NCBI RefSeq assembly: GCF_018403245.1
Contig: NZ_BOSH01000003.1
Location: 434,001 to 498,000 of the forward strand
DNA from: Paenibacillus sp. J2TS4
GTDB lineage: Bacteria; Bacillota; Bacilli; Paenibacillales; NBRC-103111
Length of the DNA: 64,000 bases
Direction: 5' to 3'
The notes below the pieces were generated by a model. It was given only the letters and a program-made list of their open reading frames with translations. It searched no databases and was not told the DNA's origin. Below, one piece after another: positions 8,182-18,461 of the stretch; positions within the stretch are counted from its first letter, which is position 1; the number at the start of each line of letters is the position of its first letter. Both the position numbers and the translations under genes were made by a program.

Positions 8182-8265
8182 ATGACCCCATTGGAGTTGG
8201 CGCAGCGACAGGAAAAAACTGAAGTCATCGAAATGATTGAGGAAAAACTCGGTGAGTCTTCTTGA
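8182..8265 (+). CDS. 27-residue ORF resembling an ankyrin-repeat C-terminus
   Basis: A short ORF with a strong ribosome site (ttggaggtgaag, 6 bases before ATG) and an in-frame stop just upstream. Its TPLELAQ...VIEMIEEKLG pattern matches the helix-turn-helix of an ankyrin repeat (TPLxLAxxx...VVxxLLxx). A single repeat cannot fold as a normal domain. It is either the relic of an ankyrin protein or a genuine small amphipathic peptide. A T-rich run follows about 25 bases after the stop. Confidence 0.4.
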   Translation: MTPLELAQRQEKTEVIEMIEEKLGESS

Positions 8266-8380
8266 TTTACGAAAGCTTACGGTTTTTTAAACAAAAAGGT
8301 CGGATATTTAATGTTTTTTTCTGTTTTTGCCCTTTATACTGGAGATAATTTCTATAGTAAGATTTGCGGGGAGGCCAGGA

Positions 8381-10108
8381 ATGTGGGGGAAGCCAAGATA
8401 TTTGAAAATTAAGCATAAACTATTCCTAATATTATTTCTCGGTGCTTTCATGGTCAGTACACTTAGCTGGATTGCGGTTAACTTATCTTTTAAAATTTAT
8501 GATGGTCAGATTTATCGCGAAGCCGCTGAGAAATCTTATTTATATATGCGCGATATCGAAGAAAAATTAAAAAAAATCGAGCAGTTGTCGTTCACGATCT
8601 CTTCCGACCCTGCTATCCAACAATACCTCAAATTAATTAAACAGATTCCAGATTCCTATGATTCCATCAAAGCTGCTAAAAATTTGCAGGAAAAGCTGAT
8701 GGTATACCCCTTTTATCAAGATTATATCACTTCCATCGAACTGATCGATACTTTCGATAGACAGCATGGAACGGGGAGAAAGCCTTATCAATTCAATTCG
8801 GACAGGCTGCAGGAAATCAAACAAATCGCTTCCCGCAATGAGGGCGCCAATATATGGGGAGAACCTATGGAACCCGTGGAAGGTGTGCTATCGATTAGAG
8901 AAATTCGGGAAATTTCCAATTTGAGCCTGGACCCGTTAGGAGTGCTGGTTATTCGCTTGAATCCGGATAAATTGAGCTCCTTTGCTGAATACGGCGAAGA
9001 GTCGGAAATATTATTGTTATCCGGAAGCCATTTGCTTTTTTCAAGGAAAAAGCATGGAAAGTCGTTGGACTTCCTGCCCCTAGAAGGGAGGCAGGGCTAC
9101 AAGATTGAAAATGTGGACGGTAATAACTATTTAATTGCCTATGCAACTTTTGATTATACAGGCTGGACCTTTGTCAATCTAATTGCATACGACAGTATAT
9201 TTCGAAAAATTTCGATCATGAAATCTATCATGATTTTCTTTTTTATCATCATTTTTTTATCGATTCTTTTCATTACTATGAAGTTTGCCAAAAGTATTAC
9301 AAGACCGATAGAAAATTTACAGAAAAAAATTAAAATAGTCGAACAGGGTCAATTTGTTGTTGACGCTCAGGAGGAAGTGAACAGCAGAGATGAAATCGGA
9401 CATTTTAGCCGCAATTTCGACAAAATGATAGGCAAGATCGATAGCCTGATCAAGGAAAATTATGTTAAACAATTAATGTTGAAGGAAGCGGAGTACGAGG
9501 CGCTAAGAGCGAAGATGAATCCCCACTTTCTGTACAATACGCTTGATTCTATCAACTGGCTTGCTAAGAGAAAGGGAGATATGGAGATCTCCAGAATTGT
9601 TAAAGCATTGGGGGACTTGCTGCGAAGCACATTGCAGAATAAAGAGTTCATCACGATAGATGAGGAGATTTCTTTGTTGGAAAACTACATTTCTATCCAG
9701 AAGTTCAGATACGAGGAGCGGCTGGAATGCCACATTCGTGTGCAGGAACAAATGGGGTCATTCCTGATTCCAAGTCTCATTCTTCAACCTATAGTAGAAA
9801 ATGCGATTCGTTATGGTGTGGAAGGAGGGGATGGCCGATGCAGGATTGTCATAACCGCAGAAGAAATAAACGGTCTCCTTATTATTTCCGTTAGCGATAC
9901 TGGACCAGGCATGGATCCGGATTATCTGATCAAACTCAGTATGGGCGAAATAAATCCGCGAGGTTCGGGGATAGGTTTGAGAAACATTAATGATCGAATC
10001 CAAATGATCTATGGGCACCATTACGGAATTCAAATTGATAGCGGATCGGATGGCGGGACCGTTATCCAAGTTCATCTCCCTATAGGGAAAACGGAGGTAA
10101 TTAGCTGA
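8381..10108 (+). CDS. YesM-type sensor histidine kinase
   Basis: Membrane sensor kinase of 575 residues. It has two membrane segments (about 12-35 and 275-300) enclosing an extracellular sensor domain, then a HAMP linker (KFAKSITRPIENLQ onward), the LytS/YesM-type His-kinase region with His382 in NPHFLYNTLDSINW, and a HATPase with N box VENAIRYG and G1/G2 boxes DTGPGM and GSGIGL. Start chosen at 8381 because ATG follows gcggggaggccagga; the upstream ATG at 8327 has no such site. The AraC-type response regulator begins 1 base after the stop. This pairing is typical of carbohydrate-sensing systems, and the next genes are a glycosidase and a sugar importer. Confidence 0.93.
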   Translation: MWGKPRYLKIKHKLFLILFLGAFMVSTLSWIAVNLSFKIYDGQIYREAAEKSYLYMRDIEEKLKKIEQLSFTISSDPAIQQYLKLIKQIPDSYDSIKAAKNLQEKLMVYPFYQDYITSIELIDTFDRQHGTGRKPYQFNSDRLQEIKQIASRNEGANIWGEPMEPVEGVLSIREIREISNLSLDPLGVLVIRLNPDKLSSFAEYGEESEILLLSGSHLLFSRKKHGKSLDFLPLEGRQGYKIENVDGNNYLIAYATFDYTGWTFVNLIAYDSIFRKISIMKSIMIFFFIIIFLSILFITMKFAKSITRPIENLQKKIKIVEQGQFVVDAQEEVNSRDEIGHFSRNFDKMIGKIDSLIKENYVKQLMLKEAEYEALRAKMNPHFLYNTLDSINWLAKRKGDMEISRIVKALGDLLRSTLQNKEFITIDEEISLLENYISIQKFRYEERLECHIRVQEQMGSFLIPSLILQPIVENAIRYGVEGGDGRCRIVITAEEINGLLIISVSDTGPGMDPDYLIKLSMGEINPRGSGIGLRNINDRIQMIYGHHYGIQIDSGSDGGTVIQVHLPIGKTEVIS

Positions 10109-10109
10109 T

Positions 10110-11672
10110 ATGTATACGATCATGCTTGCGGACGATGAAAGGAACATTCGAGAAGGAATAGAGAATGCCATCGAATGGGGGGAATTGGGATTATCCTTCA
10201 TCGGATCGGCTAGAGATGGCCGGGAAGCTTACGATAAAATCCGAAGAAGTCCTCCGGATATTCTCATTACCGATATAAAAATGCCGGGACTTGACGGATT
10301 GGAGCTGATTGAAAGATCGTTGGAGGAGTATCCGAAGATGAAGGTAGTCCTTCTGTCCGGTTACGGGGAATTCCATTTCGCCAGTAAAGCCATGCAACTC
10401 GGCGTCAGGCACTACCTGTTGAAGCCATGTGATGAAAACGAGATTACAACGGTGCTTCAAGAGATCGTTGGGGAATTGCAGGAAATGGAAAAAAAGGACC
10501 ATTTCATCAAAAACATCAAGCATCAGGTCAATACGATGCTTCCGCATGTGAAAGAGCAATTTTTCCGGGATTTGGTGTTAAGTCGGTCATATTCCCGCGA
10601 TGAATGGGATTATTATAAAAAATTACTAATGTTGAATGTCGAGAGGATGCGGCTCATCCTTTTTCAACCCGATGGGGCTTTCGATTATCTGGAATCATTC
10701 GCTTTAAAAAATATAACGGAAGATATATTTGATAAACCAAGCGTGGTTCTGAGTACGATCATTGGTAACCAGTTTCTCGCACTTGTCCGCCATATGAGTG
10801 ATGACGATCTTGTCCGGCTCATTGGCGAAGTGAAGGAAACGTTCGGCAAATATTACAAAATCAGTCTGACCGTATCCTATACCGAATCGGAACGAGTAGA
10901 ACAAATTCCTTATCTTTACAAAGAAGCGCTGGATTGTTTGAAACATCGTTTCTACTTGGGTGAGGGATGTATTATCGCCGCTAAGGATGTGCAAGCGAGC
11001 CATGGCGTCGTCTTACGAAATATGGAATTTCACAACGAAAAAATAGCTTCGGCTGTAAAAATCGGCAATTGGGCCGATGCGGAAAAGGAGATTGTCCATT
11101 TTTTCGAGACGCTTACCGCCGCTCATGTTGAGATCGGCAACGCTCTCTCCTATTGTCTTGAACTGCTTGTTACCATTTCGCGTCAGGCGCATCTGGATAG
11201 AATCAGCGACTACATCAATAGGACGGCTCTTGTATTTAATATGAGCCGATTGGACGAAATTTTGGCCCATACTTTGAAGGTAGCCCAGGAAATTGCGCAA
11301 AACAACTACGCCAACAATACGAAGAAATATAGTATGCTGGTGGATAAGATGATCCGTCTCGTTCATGATAATATCGCCAACGACGAGCTGTCTCTCTCCT
11401 GGTTGGCCCAAAATTATTTGTTTATGAATGTGGATTATTTAGGAAAATTGTTTAAAAAAGAAACAGAGGAGAATTTTTCCCAGTATTTGATGCGAGTTCG
11501 TATCGAAAAGGCAAAACAGATGATCGAATCCTCCGAAGATTATAAAATATACGAAATTGCCGAACAGACCGGTTTTGGCAGCAATCCTCAATATTTCAGC
11601 CAAGTGTTCAAAAAACAGTCGGGTTCTACACCGTCCGAATACAAACGAAGGACAGAGATGACGCAGGAATAG
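10110..11672 (+). CDS. YesN-type response regulator with AraC DNA-binding domain
   Basis: Response regulator of 520 residues. The receiver domain (about 1-120) has acidic pocket Asp8/Asp9, phospho-acceptor Asp55 in ILITDIKMPG, and the conserved Lys in LLKPCDE. A long middle region of unknown fold follows, then a C-terminal AraC/XylS double helix-turn-helix (about 420-515; LSWLAQNYLFMNVDYLGKLF and IYEIAEQTGFGSNPQYFSQV). Its start is immediately downstream of the YesM-type kinase, its likely phosphodonor. Expected targets are the downstream glycosidase and importer genes. A terminator overlaps the last codons. Confidence 0.94.
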   Translation: MYTIMLADDERNIREGIENAIEWGELGLSFIGSARDGREAYDKIRRSPPDILITDIKMPGLDGLELIERSLEEYPKMKVVLLSGYGEFHFASKAMQLGVRHYLLKPCDENEITTVLQEIVGELQEMEKKDHFIKNIKHQVNTMLPHVKEQFFRDLVLSRSYSRDEWDYYKKLLMLNVERMRLILFQPDGAFDYLESFALKNITEDIFDKPSVVLSTIIGNQFLALVRHMSDDDLVRLIGEVKETFGKYYKISLTVSYTESERVEQIPYLYKEALDCLKHRFYLGEGCIIAAKDVQASHGVVLRNMEFHNEKIASAVKIGNWADAEKEIVHFFETLTAAHVEIGNALSYCLELLVTISRQAHLDRISDYINRTALVFNMSRLDEILAHTLKVAQEIAQNNYANNTKKYSMLVDKMIRLVHDNIANDELSLSWLAQNYLFMNVDYLGKLFKKETEENFSQYLMRVRIEKAKQMIESSEDYKIYEIAEQTGFGSNPQYFSQVFKKQSGSTPSEYKRRTEMTQE

Positions 11673-11691
11673 GGCGCATCTCTGTTTTTTT
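11652..11691 (+). terminator. Intrinsic terminator overlapping the regulator's 3' end
   Basis: ACAGAGATG inside the last codons pairs with CATCTCTGT after the stop, followed by seven T. This separates the two-component pair from the structural genes. Confidence 0.85.
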
Positions 11692-11844
11692 GACAAGTTC
11701 CTCTGATTTTTAAATGTTCAACTGCCGGATTCGACCTTATAATGGGCAATAGTCCGGACGGCATATTTATGAAATGGACATTGCGGAAGCGATGGCGGCT
11801 ATTGGTTGCAGAGGTATTGAATAAAGCAGAGGGGAGTTTGGACA

Positions 11845-14800
11845 TTGAAAATTTCAGCAAAAAAGGTATTGTCGCTTTTATTGGCTGCAAGCATCATCGT
11901 GTCCTTGCTGCCGTACGGTAACGTTCTTGCCGCTGAGGTTGAGGTGTGGACGGAAAGTTCGTTAAAAAATGTATTCAAAGATGATGCCAAACCGGAAAAA
12001 GCCAATACCAGCATTGAATGGATCGCTGCCAAAAACGAATACGAATCGGCACAAATTGTGCTTAGAAGCAATGAGCCCTTTGATATCCATTCGGTACAAT
12101 TTTCCGATTTGGTAAGTGGGTCGGAGGCAATTGGTACGCAACACCTGAAATATAATTTTGTTGACTACGTTTATATTAGCGGCAACAGCAAGATTGATCC
12201 CTCTTCTATGGTCAGATCGGGGGCGGGAGACTATCCAGATCCGTTGCTGAATGCTGCCTCGATAAAGGTGCCCGCCCGCACAACTCAGCCGATATGGGTC
12301 ACCGTGTATGTGCCAGAAACCGCCGCAGCGGGCAGTTATATCGGTACGGCGGCAGTGAATACTTCGCTGGGAACGATAGAAGTCCCTATTTATCTCGAAG
12401 TGGCGGATGTGGAAATACCCGATTCCAAAGACGGAGCTTTTCATATTACGAATTGGGCCTGGACCGCTGGAAGGCTGTACAGCAACGATGCGGATGACGC
12501 TGTTTTTAAACAGTACGGTTATCCGCGATACAGTCAGCAATGGTGGAACCTGATGGATATATTCGCGGAAAGCATGAAGGAGCATCGAATCAACACGCTT
12601 CTGGTACCGACATATAACCTTTTAAAAGATGGACCGGGTACACGGATTGACGAAAATGGGGGCTATATCTTTGATTGGAGCAAATTTGACGAATACGTTC
12701 AATTCTTTATTGATAAAGGCGTGATCAAAAGGTTGGAGGGTGCTCATCTCGCCTACCAATCAAGTGTTTATAAACAGTTCCGAATCGTAACGTTGGTGGA
12801 AGATAAGCGAGTAAGACTGGTCGATCAAAGCGGCAAGGGCGGTCTGGATCCGAATAATAAATATATTGCTTTAAAAAAGACGTTCCCTGGCGAAAACAAG
12901 AAGTTGACATTGCAGTTTAGGTTCATGGAACCGCAAAGCGGAAAATGGCCGAAATTTCAAGTGTTGAACGGCGATTCCATTCTTGTTGATCTTTCCACGG
13001 GATCTTATGCGGGCGGACCCATTTCCATAGTTCATAGATTAAATAACAATAATGAATGGCAGGAAATCGAAACAATTCAATCCAATTCCTGGTATGCGGT
13101 TAAGATTGAAGTAGACTTATCGCAGCGGAAATACGATGTTTCCATTAACGGAATTTTAAAAGTAAGTCAAGCTGATCTGCTTTCTCCAGTTGCATCGGTC
13201 AATGGAATCATGCTGGGTACAGGGGGGAGTTCGATTGGCGAATTATATTTGGACGAGGTCAGAATTGACGATGCAAAAGGAAATATTGTTTACGATACAT
13301 TTGACACTGAGGATGATGAAGCGGCCCAAGCGTCCAATTTTGAACTCATCGAGTATGAAAATACGAGTTTCCATATTGAAAATACCCATCAGACAACTTA
13401 TGTACAGCAGGCTATAGGAAGTCCCGGTGAGATAAAATGGAGTTCCCGGTTTTTGCCGGAACTTCAAGCCCATCTAGCCGAAAAAGGGTGGGATCAAATA
13501 TGGATTCAGCACGTTGCCGATGAACCTTATGATAGTGGCAACACTTACCCGATTGAAGAATGGGAGCAGGCTTATGAAAGAATCGCTCAATATGCACCTG
13601 GGATGAAAACGCTCGATGCGGTCACCTTTCAATCGGTAAATGAAGGGCTCGTCGGAAAGCTGGATATTTGGGTGCCACATGAAAATATACTGGACAGTTC
13701 CCCATCATTTTATGACGACAGGCAGGTGTTAGGCGAAGAAGTGTGGTTTTATACAAGTCTGTTGCCCAGAGAAAAGTATTTGAATCGCTTTGTCGATCAA
13801 CCCGTCTATTACGGCCGGCTTATGAATTGGTTCGCATACGGAAGAAATGCGACGGGATTCCTTCACTGGGCTTGGAATCACTGGAACAGCCCGCTTGACG
13901 GCGTCCACGTGAAGGGCGATACGCATATCGTTTATCCCGATCCTGACAACGCCTCATTAAAAAATTCCATGCGCCAAGATGCGATGCGGGATGGAGCCGA
14001 GGACTACGAGTTGTTTAAAATTCTCGAAGCGAAAAATCCGTCACGGGCGAAAGAATTGGTGCAAAGCGTCGTGCCGGATGCGATAAATTATTCTAGAGAT
14101 ATCGACTATATTCTCAGCAAGAGGAAAGTGCTGGTGCGGGATGCGGCCGGAGGTTATGACGCCACCCTCCGCGAACTGACGGTGGATGGCCAGGCATTAG
14201 AGGACTTTTCTCCGGAGCAAGACGAATATGTAATTACGCTGCCGGAAGCTGCACAGCAAGTTCCCGTTGTGGATGCCGTTGCGAATGATCCAAGGGCTGA
14301 AGTCGTCATACAGCAGGCGGATGCCATTCCCGGGACGGCCATCATTATTGTAACCGCTTACGATAAGGAGGCGGTCGCATCGTACCGGATTCGTTTTGAG
14401 CAGTCGGGGACGGAGCCGGTACAGCCGCCGGCTGCGCCGACCGGATTGACGGCGAAAGCCGGGGATGGAGCGGTCACGCTCAACTGGACTGCCAACGCAG
14501 AAGCCGACCTGGCTGGCTACAGTATTTACCAGGATGGAAACCGCGTTGCCTCGAACATAAAGGAAACGGTATACACGGTCCATTCATTGATGAACGGCAA
14601 GGAATATACGTTTGCCATCAGTGCAGTAAATGAGGAGGGAACGGAATCAGTGCTCTCGCAGGCGGTGAAGGTGACACCATTTGCCGCGCCTTCAAGCATA
14701 GCATCCTTAATCAGTTTACTTGATCGGTATAAAGCAAGTGGAGATTTGAGCGGTCCGCTCGCCAACCAATTGACGAATAGTGCGAAACAAGCGGCCCATC

Positions 14801-14958
14801 ATTTGAGCAATGGATCCAAGGATCAGGCAGCCAAATTTATGCATGATTTCCTGAAGCATTTAAATAAAGATCCGATGCAAGACAAGGTGACCCAAGCAGC
14901 TAAGGATGCCCTGACGGCAGAAGCTCAAGCGATAATCATCGACTTGACGAATAAATGA
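11845..14958 (+). CDS. Secreted GH123-like glycoside hydrolase with FN3 and FIMAH domains
   Basis: Exported multidomain protein of 1037 residues. In order: signal peptide (1-30, cleavage near VLAAE); N-terminal beta sandwich; (beta/alpha)8-type catalytic region resembling GH123/DUF4091, interrupted by a concanavalin/LamG-like insert (about 310-480); Asp559-Glu560 in HVADEP, matching the Asp-Glu pair used by GH123 beta-N-acetylgalactosaminidases; DUF4091-like end (GFLHWAWNHWNSP); a cadherin-like module (about 765-850); FN3 (about 860-950); and a C-terminal FIMAH helical domain (about 955-1030). TTG start after gcagaggggag. A TATAAT box lies at 11738-11743, but no good -35 is visible. It sits between the YesMN pair and a sugar importer, so it probably releases amino sugars or oligosaccharides outside the cell. 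Confidence 0.8.
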   Translation: MKISAKKVLSLLLAASIIVSLLPYGNVLAAEVEVWTESSLKNVFKDDAKPEKANTSIEWIAAKNEYESAQIVLRSNEPFDIHSVQFSDLVSGSEAIGTQHLKYNFVDYVYISGNSKIDPSSMVRSGAGDYPDPLLNAASIKVPARTTQPIWVTVYVPETAAAGSYIGTAAVNTSLGTIEVPIYLEVADVEIPDSKDGAFHITNWAWTAGRLYSNDADDAVFKQYGYPRYSQQWWNLMDIFAESMKEHRINTLLVPTYNLLKDGPGTRIDENGGYIFDWSKFDEYVQFFIDKGVIKRLEGAHLAYQSSVYKQFRIVTLVEDKRVRLVDQSGKGGLDPNNKYIALKKTFPGENKKLTLQFRFMEPQSGKWPKFQVLNGDSILVDLSTGSYAGGPISIVHRLNNNNEWQEIETIQSNSWYAVKIEVDLSQRKYDVSINGILKVSQADLLSPVASVNGIMLGTGGSSIGELYLDEVRIDDAKGNIVYDTFDTEDDEAAQASNFELIEYENTSFHIENTHQTTYVQQAIGSPGEIKWSSRFLPELQAHLAEKGWDQIWIQHVADEPYDSGNTYPIEEWEQAYERIAQYAPGMKTLDAVTFQSVNEGLVGKLDIWVPHENILDSSPSFYDDRQVLGEEVWFYTSLLPREKYLNRFVDQPVYYGRLMNWFAYGRNATGFLHWAWNHWNSPLDGVHVKGDTHIVYPDPDNASLKNSMRQDAMRDGAEDYELFKILEAKNPSRAKELVQSVVPDAINYSRDIDYILSKRKVLVRDAAGGYDATLRELTVDGQALEDFSPEQDEYVITLPEAAQQVPVVDAVANDPRAEVVIQQADAIPGTAIIIVTAYDKEAVASYRIRFEQSGTEPVQPPAAPTGLTAKAGDGAVTLNWTANAEADLAGYSIYQDGNRVASNIKETVYTVHSLMNGKEYTFAISAVNEEGTESVLSQAVKVTPFAAPSSIASLISLLDRYKASGDLSGPLANQLTNSAKQAAHHLSNGSKDQAAKFMHDFLKHLNKDPMQDKVTQAAKDALTAEAQAIIIDLTNK

Positions 14959-15227
14959 GCAGAATTGGTCCTGTTTGGGCACAAGATACAGACAGCGGTC
15001 CAACATAAATTCGTGCAAGGACGGTGAGACAACCGGTTTGCTCCACAGGAAAGAGCTGAGCGCGCCGAGGTTGTTGTCCGTTTGTTGCGGGCATTGAGCG
15101 CGATCGGGAAGGGATAACAACATCTGTTTTTTGCACATTGTCACCTGTTTTTTAGATTATCTATCCTGTTGGCGAGGATTATAATGAACGTGATTAACAA
15201 TAATGATTCAAGAAGGGGACAGGTTGC

Positions 15228-16577
15228 ATGAACAGAAAGATGCTATGGACGATTGCTATCATCATGGTTGCTGCCATCTCGTTGGCCGGTTGCGGCGGCA
15301 CGACAGCGAAGCCGCCGGATGCGGGGAAGACCAATGTGAAGCCGCCGGAAAATGATAACCATACGGAAGGAAAGAAGCCGGATGACGACAAGCAAGTTAC
15401 GTTGCGGATGACTTATTGGGCCGGGTCGCAGACGACAACGGATAAAACGAATAAAGTCATCGAATTGTTTCAAGAAAAGTACCCGAATATTAAAATCGAA
15501 TCCGAATTCACCGGCTGGAACGGCTATTATGAGAAGTTGAATGTACAGGCTGCCGGCAACAGTCTTCCGGATTTGGTCCGGCACGATTATTCCTACATCG
15601 CGCAATTCGCCGGCAAAGACCTGCTGCTTGACCTGAGCGAACGGATCGACTCCGGCCAAATCAACCTGAAGGACGTTGACGAAGCGTACTTGTCCGGCGG
15701 AATGATCGACGGGAAAATGTATGGCGTTAATATCGCCAACAATGCTCTCTCTGTCATCTACGATCCTGAAGCGTTCGAAAAAGCCGGCGTCCCTGCCCCC
15801 ACTCCGAATTGGACTTGGGAAGAGTATGAACAGCATATGCTGCAGATTAAAAATAATTTGGGCATTTACGGAGATAAACATCAAGAGCTCGCCTTTCCGC
15901 TCTACTTAAGGCAGCATGGCGCCAGTCTGTACAATAAAGAAGGAACTGCCTTGGGCTATACGGACGATCAACTGTTTATCGACTTCTACGAAATGCAGTT
16001 GCGGCTGCAAAAGCAAGGAGCCATTTCCACCATTGCGGAGGAGTTGGAGGCGAAAGGGATAGAAGACACTCCGTTTGGCAGCGGCAAAGCGGCAATGGTG
16101 ATTGCCTGGAGCAATAATCTGCCCACTTATGAAGATGCATTAAAGAAACCGCTTGCTCTCGCACTGCCTCCGGGATCCGGTGAGGGGAAGGGAATGTATG
16201 TGAAGCCGTCGCAATTTATGACGATCTCCAAATCGTCCAAACATCCGGAAGAAGCGGCCAAATTTATCGACTTCTGGATCAACGATATCGAAGCGAACAA
16301 AGTGCTGAACGGTTTTGGCGGAATGCCGGTTTCCGCGAACATCATGCAAGCGATGGAACCGGATTTTGACGAGGCGCAGAGGAAAATGACCGCATACATT
16401 GCCGAAGCGGCCAAATATTCCAGCCAGATCGATCCCGCCGATCCAAGTGGGGCGGGGGAAGTTAGCAAGCTTTTGTCCAATATCGGCCAGGAAATCTTCT
16501 TCGAGAAAATAAGCGCGCAGGATGGCGCAGAAAAATTCAGAAGGCAAGCAAATGAAATACTGGGTAAAAATAAGTAA
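15228..16577 (+). CDS. Sugar ABC transporter substrate-binding lipoprotein
   Basis: Extracellular solute-binding protein (family 1 type) of 449 residues. The lipoprotein signal ends LAGC with acylated Cys22. A low-complexity Pro/Lys/Asp linker (23-60) precedes two alternating lobes. Motifs GMIDGKMYGVN and PNWTWEEYEQ are typical of carbohydrate-binding members. ATG follows aagaaggggacagg. It is the first gene of an importer operon with two permeases; no ATPase is present, and an MsmX-like ATPase elsewhere normally supplies it. A TATAAT box ends 42 bases before the start. Confidence 0.92.
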   Translation: MNRKMLWTIAIIMVAAISLAGCGGTTAKPPDAGKTNVKPPENDNHTEGKKPDDDKQVTLRMTYWAGSQTTTDKTNKVIELFQEKYPNIKIESEFTGWNGYYEKLNVQAAGNSLPDLVRHDYSYIAQFAGKDLLLDLSERIDSGQINLKDVDEAYLSGGMIDGKMYGVNIANNALSVIYDPEAFEKAGVPAPTPNWTWEEYEQHMLQIKNNLGIYGDKHQELAFPLYLRQHGASLYNKEGTALGYTDDQLFIDFYEMQLRLQKQGAISTIAEELEAKGIEDTPFGSGKAAMVIAWSNNLPTYEDALKKPLALALPPGSGEGKGMYVKPSQFMTISKSSKHPEEAAKFIDFWINDIEANKVLNGFGGMPVSANIMQAMEPDFDEAQRKMTAYIAEAAKYSSQIDPADPSGAGEVSKLLSNIGQEIFFEKISAQDGAEKFRRQANEILGKNK

Positions 16578-16684
16578 TATTTGATAGCTTATTGAGTGGC
16601 AGATCCCAGATGCGGCTGACGGTCGGGGATCTGTCGTTTTTTAACCCGGGTGCACGTCATACCAAGATAAAGGGCTGGGGATGT

Positions 16685-17590
16685 ATGAAGGCAAGAACAG
16701 GAAAGTTGACAGGTTCCGATCATTTGGCGGGATACCTGTTCATTTCACCATGGTTGATCGGATTTGCTGGTTTTACCCTTGTGCCACTGCTCGTTTCTTT
16801 GTATCTATCCTTTACGAAATATGATGTACTTTCTTCGCCGGTATGGGTGGGGTGGGACAATTACAGAACGATGTTTACGAATGACGAAAGATATTGGAAG
16901 GCCGTCAAAGCGACGTTGATCTATGTTTTTACCGCGGTACCGCTGAAACTGGCTTTTGCTCTACTGGTCGCCATGCTGTTGAATGCAAGAATGAAAATGA
17001 TCGGGTTTTACCGGACGGTATACTATTTACCCTCGGTGATTGGCGGCAGCGTAGCGGTCGCGGTCATGTGGCGGCAATTGTTCGGAGTGAACGGGGCTTT
17101 GAATTCTTTGCTGGCTGCACTCGGGGTCGAAGGCAAAATATCGTGGATTATGGATCCGCGTACGGCCATTTGGACCTTGATCTTGCTTGGAACCTGGCAA
17201 TTTGGCGCCTCGATGCTCATCTTTCTGGCAGGACTTAAACAGATTCCGAGCGGATTGTACGAAGCTGCCTTGATCGACGGAGCCGGAGCTTTGCAACGGT
17301 TTCGCAAAATTACGCTGCCGCTGCTTACGCCCGTCATTTTTTTTAATCTGATCATGCAAATTATTGCCGGTTTTAAATCGTTTACGGAAAGCCTGCTTGT
17401 AACGGGCGGAGGGCCATTTGATTCCACGCTTTTCTACGGTTTGTATTTATACGAGAAATCTTTCAAATATTTCGATATGGGGTATGGTGCCGCGATGGCT
17501 TGGGTCTTATTGCTGATTACTGCCCTATTCACCGCGATTATATTCAAATCGTCGACCCAATGGGTGCACTATGAATCAAAGGGGAAATAA
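16685..17590 (+). CDS. Sugar ABC transporter permease (MalF/LplB-type)
   Basis: Inner-membrane permease of about 301 residues with six membrane helices and the EAA loop YEAALIDGAGALQRFRKITLPLL that contacts the ATPase. I chose ATG at 16685, just after ggctgggga, because the upstream frame from 16592 lacks a ribosome site and adds a non-membrane stretch. It overlaps the second permease region, showing translational coupling. Confidence 0.92.
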   Translation: MKARTGKLTGSDHLAGYLFISPWLIGFAGFTLVPLLVSLYLSFTKYDVLSSPVWVGWDNYRTMFTNDERYWKAVKATLIYVFTAVPLKLAFALLVAMLLNARMKMIGFYRTVYYLPSVIGGSVAVAVMWRQLFGVNGALNSLLAALGVEGKISWIMDPRTAIWTLILLGTWQFGASMLIFLAGLKQIPSGLYEAALIDGAGALQRFRKITLPLLTPVIFFNLIMQIIAGFKSFTESLLVTGGGPFDSTLFYGLYLYEKSFKYFDMGYGAAMAWVLLLITALFTAIIFKSSTQWVHYESKGK

Positions 17591-17594
17591 GCGG

Positions 17595-18440
17595 ATGATA
17601 TATAGAAAAATACGGACGAAAAGCGTTTTATACCATATATGCGTGCTGCTCCTCGCCCTTGTGATGATTTATCCTGTATTGTGGATGGTCTCCAGTTCGT
17701 TGAAGGACAGCTCCGAAGTTTTTGTCAATTCCCATAAATTGATTCCGAGCGTATGGAAGTTTGAAAATTATGTTCAAGGTTGGAAAGGTTTCGGAGGGCA
17801 TACGTTCGCTGTATTCTTCAAAAATTCTTTGCTGATTACGATAGTTGCTACGATCGGGGGCGTCGTTACCTCCACCCTGGTGGCTTACGGCTTCTCAAGG
17901 GTCAAGTTTGCCGGAGCCGGGTTCTGGTTTACCTGCATGCTGGTCTCCATGATGCTGCCGGGACAGGTGATGATTATTCCCCAGTATATCTTTTTTCAGA
18001 AGATGGACTGGATCAATACTTTTTATCCCATCATTGTGCCATCTTTCTTCGGAATGCCGTTTCTTATTTTTATGATCATGCAATTTATAAGAGGCTTGCC
18101 CGTCGAATTGGACGAATCTGCAAAAATCGACGGTTGCGGCAAATATGCGATCTTTTTCCGGATCATCGTCCCCTTGATCGTTCCGGCCGTAGTTACCGCA
18201 ACGATTTTCAAGTTTTACTGGATGTGGGATGAATTTTTCGGACCGCTCATCTACTTGAACAAGCCGGAGTTGTATCCATTGTCGCTGGCGCTGAAGATGT
18301 TCTCGGATCCGGATACGACGACAGATTGGGGGGCGATGTTTGCCATGTCGGTCCTATCGTTGATTCCGGTCGTCATCGTATTTATCCTGTCTCAGAAACA
18401 ATTGGTGGAAGGAATCAGCACAACCGGGTTAAAAGCCTGA
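17595..18440 (+). CDS. Sugar ABC transporter permease (MalG/YtcP-type)
   Basis: Second permease of the importer, about 281 residues, with six membrane helices and EAA loop ELDESAKIDGCGKYAIFFRI. ATG at 17595 has a good site (aaaggggaaataagcgg), better than the in-frame ATG at 17571. It starts 4 bases after the first permease stop. The two permeases form the heterodimeric pore for the binding protein at 15228. Confidence 0.92.
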   Translation: MIYRKIRTKSVLYHICVLLLALVMIYPVLWMVSSSLKDSSEVFVNSHKLIPSVWKFENYVQGWKGFGGHTFAVFFKNSLLITIVATIGGVVTSTLVAYGFSRVKFAGAGFWFTCMLVSMMLPGQVMIIPQYIFFQKMDWINTFYPIIVPSFFGMPFLIFMIMQFIRGLPVELDESAKIDGCGKYAIFFRIIVPLIVPAVVTATIFKFYWMWDEFFGPLIYLNKPELYPLSLALKMFSDPDTTTDWGAMFAMSVLSLIPVVIVFILSQKQLVEGISTTGLKA

Positions 18441-18461
18441 CAGATTTGGGAGTGATACGAA

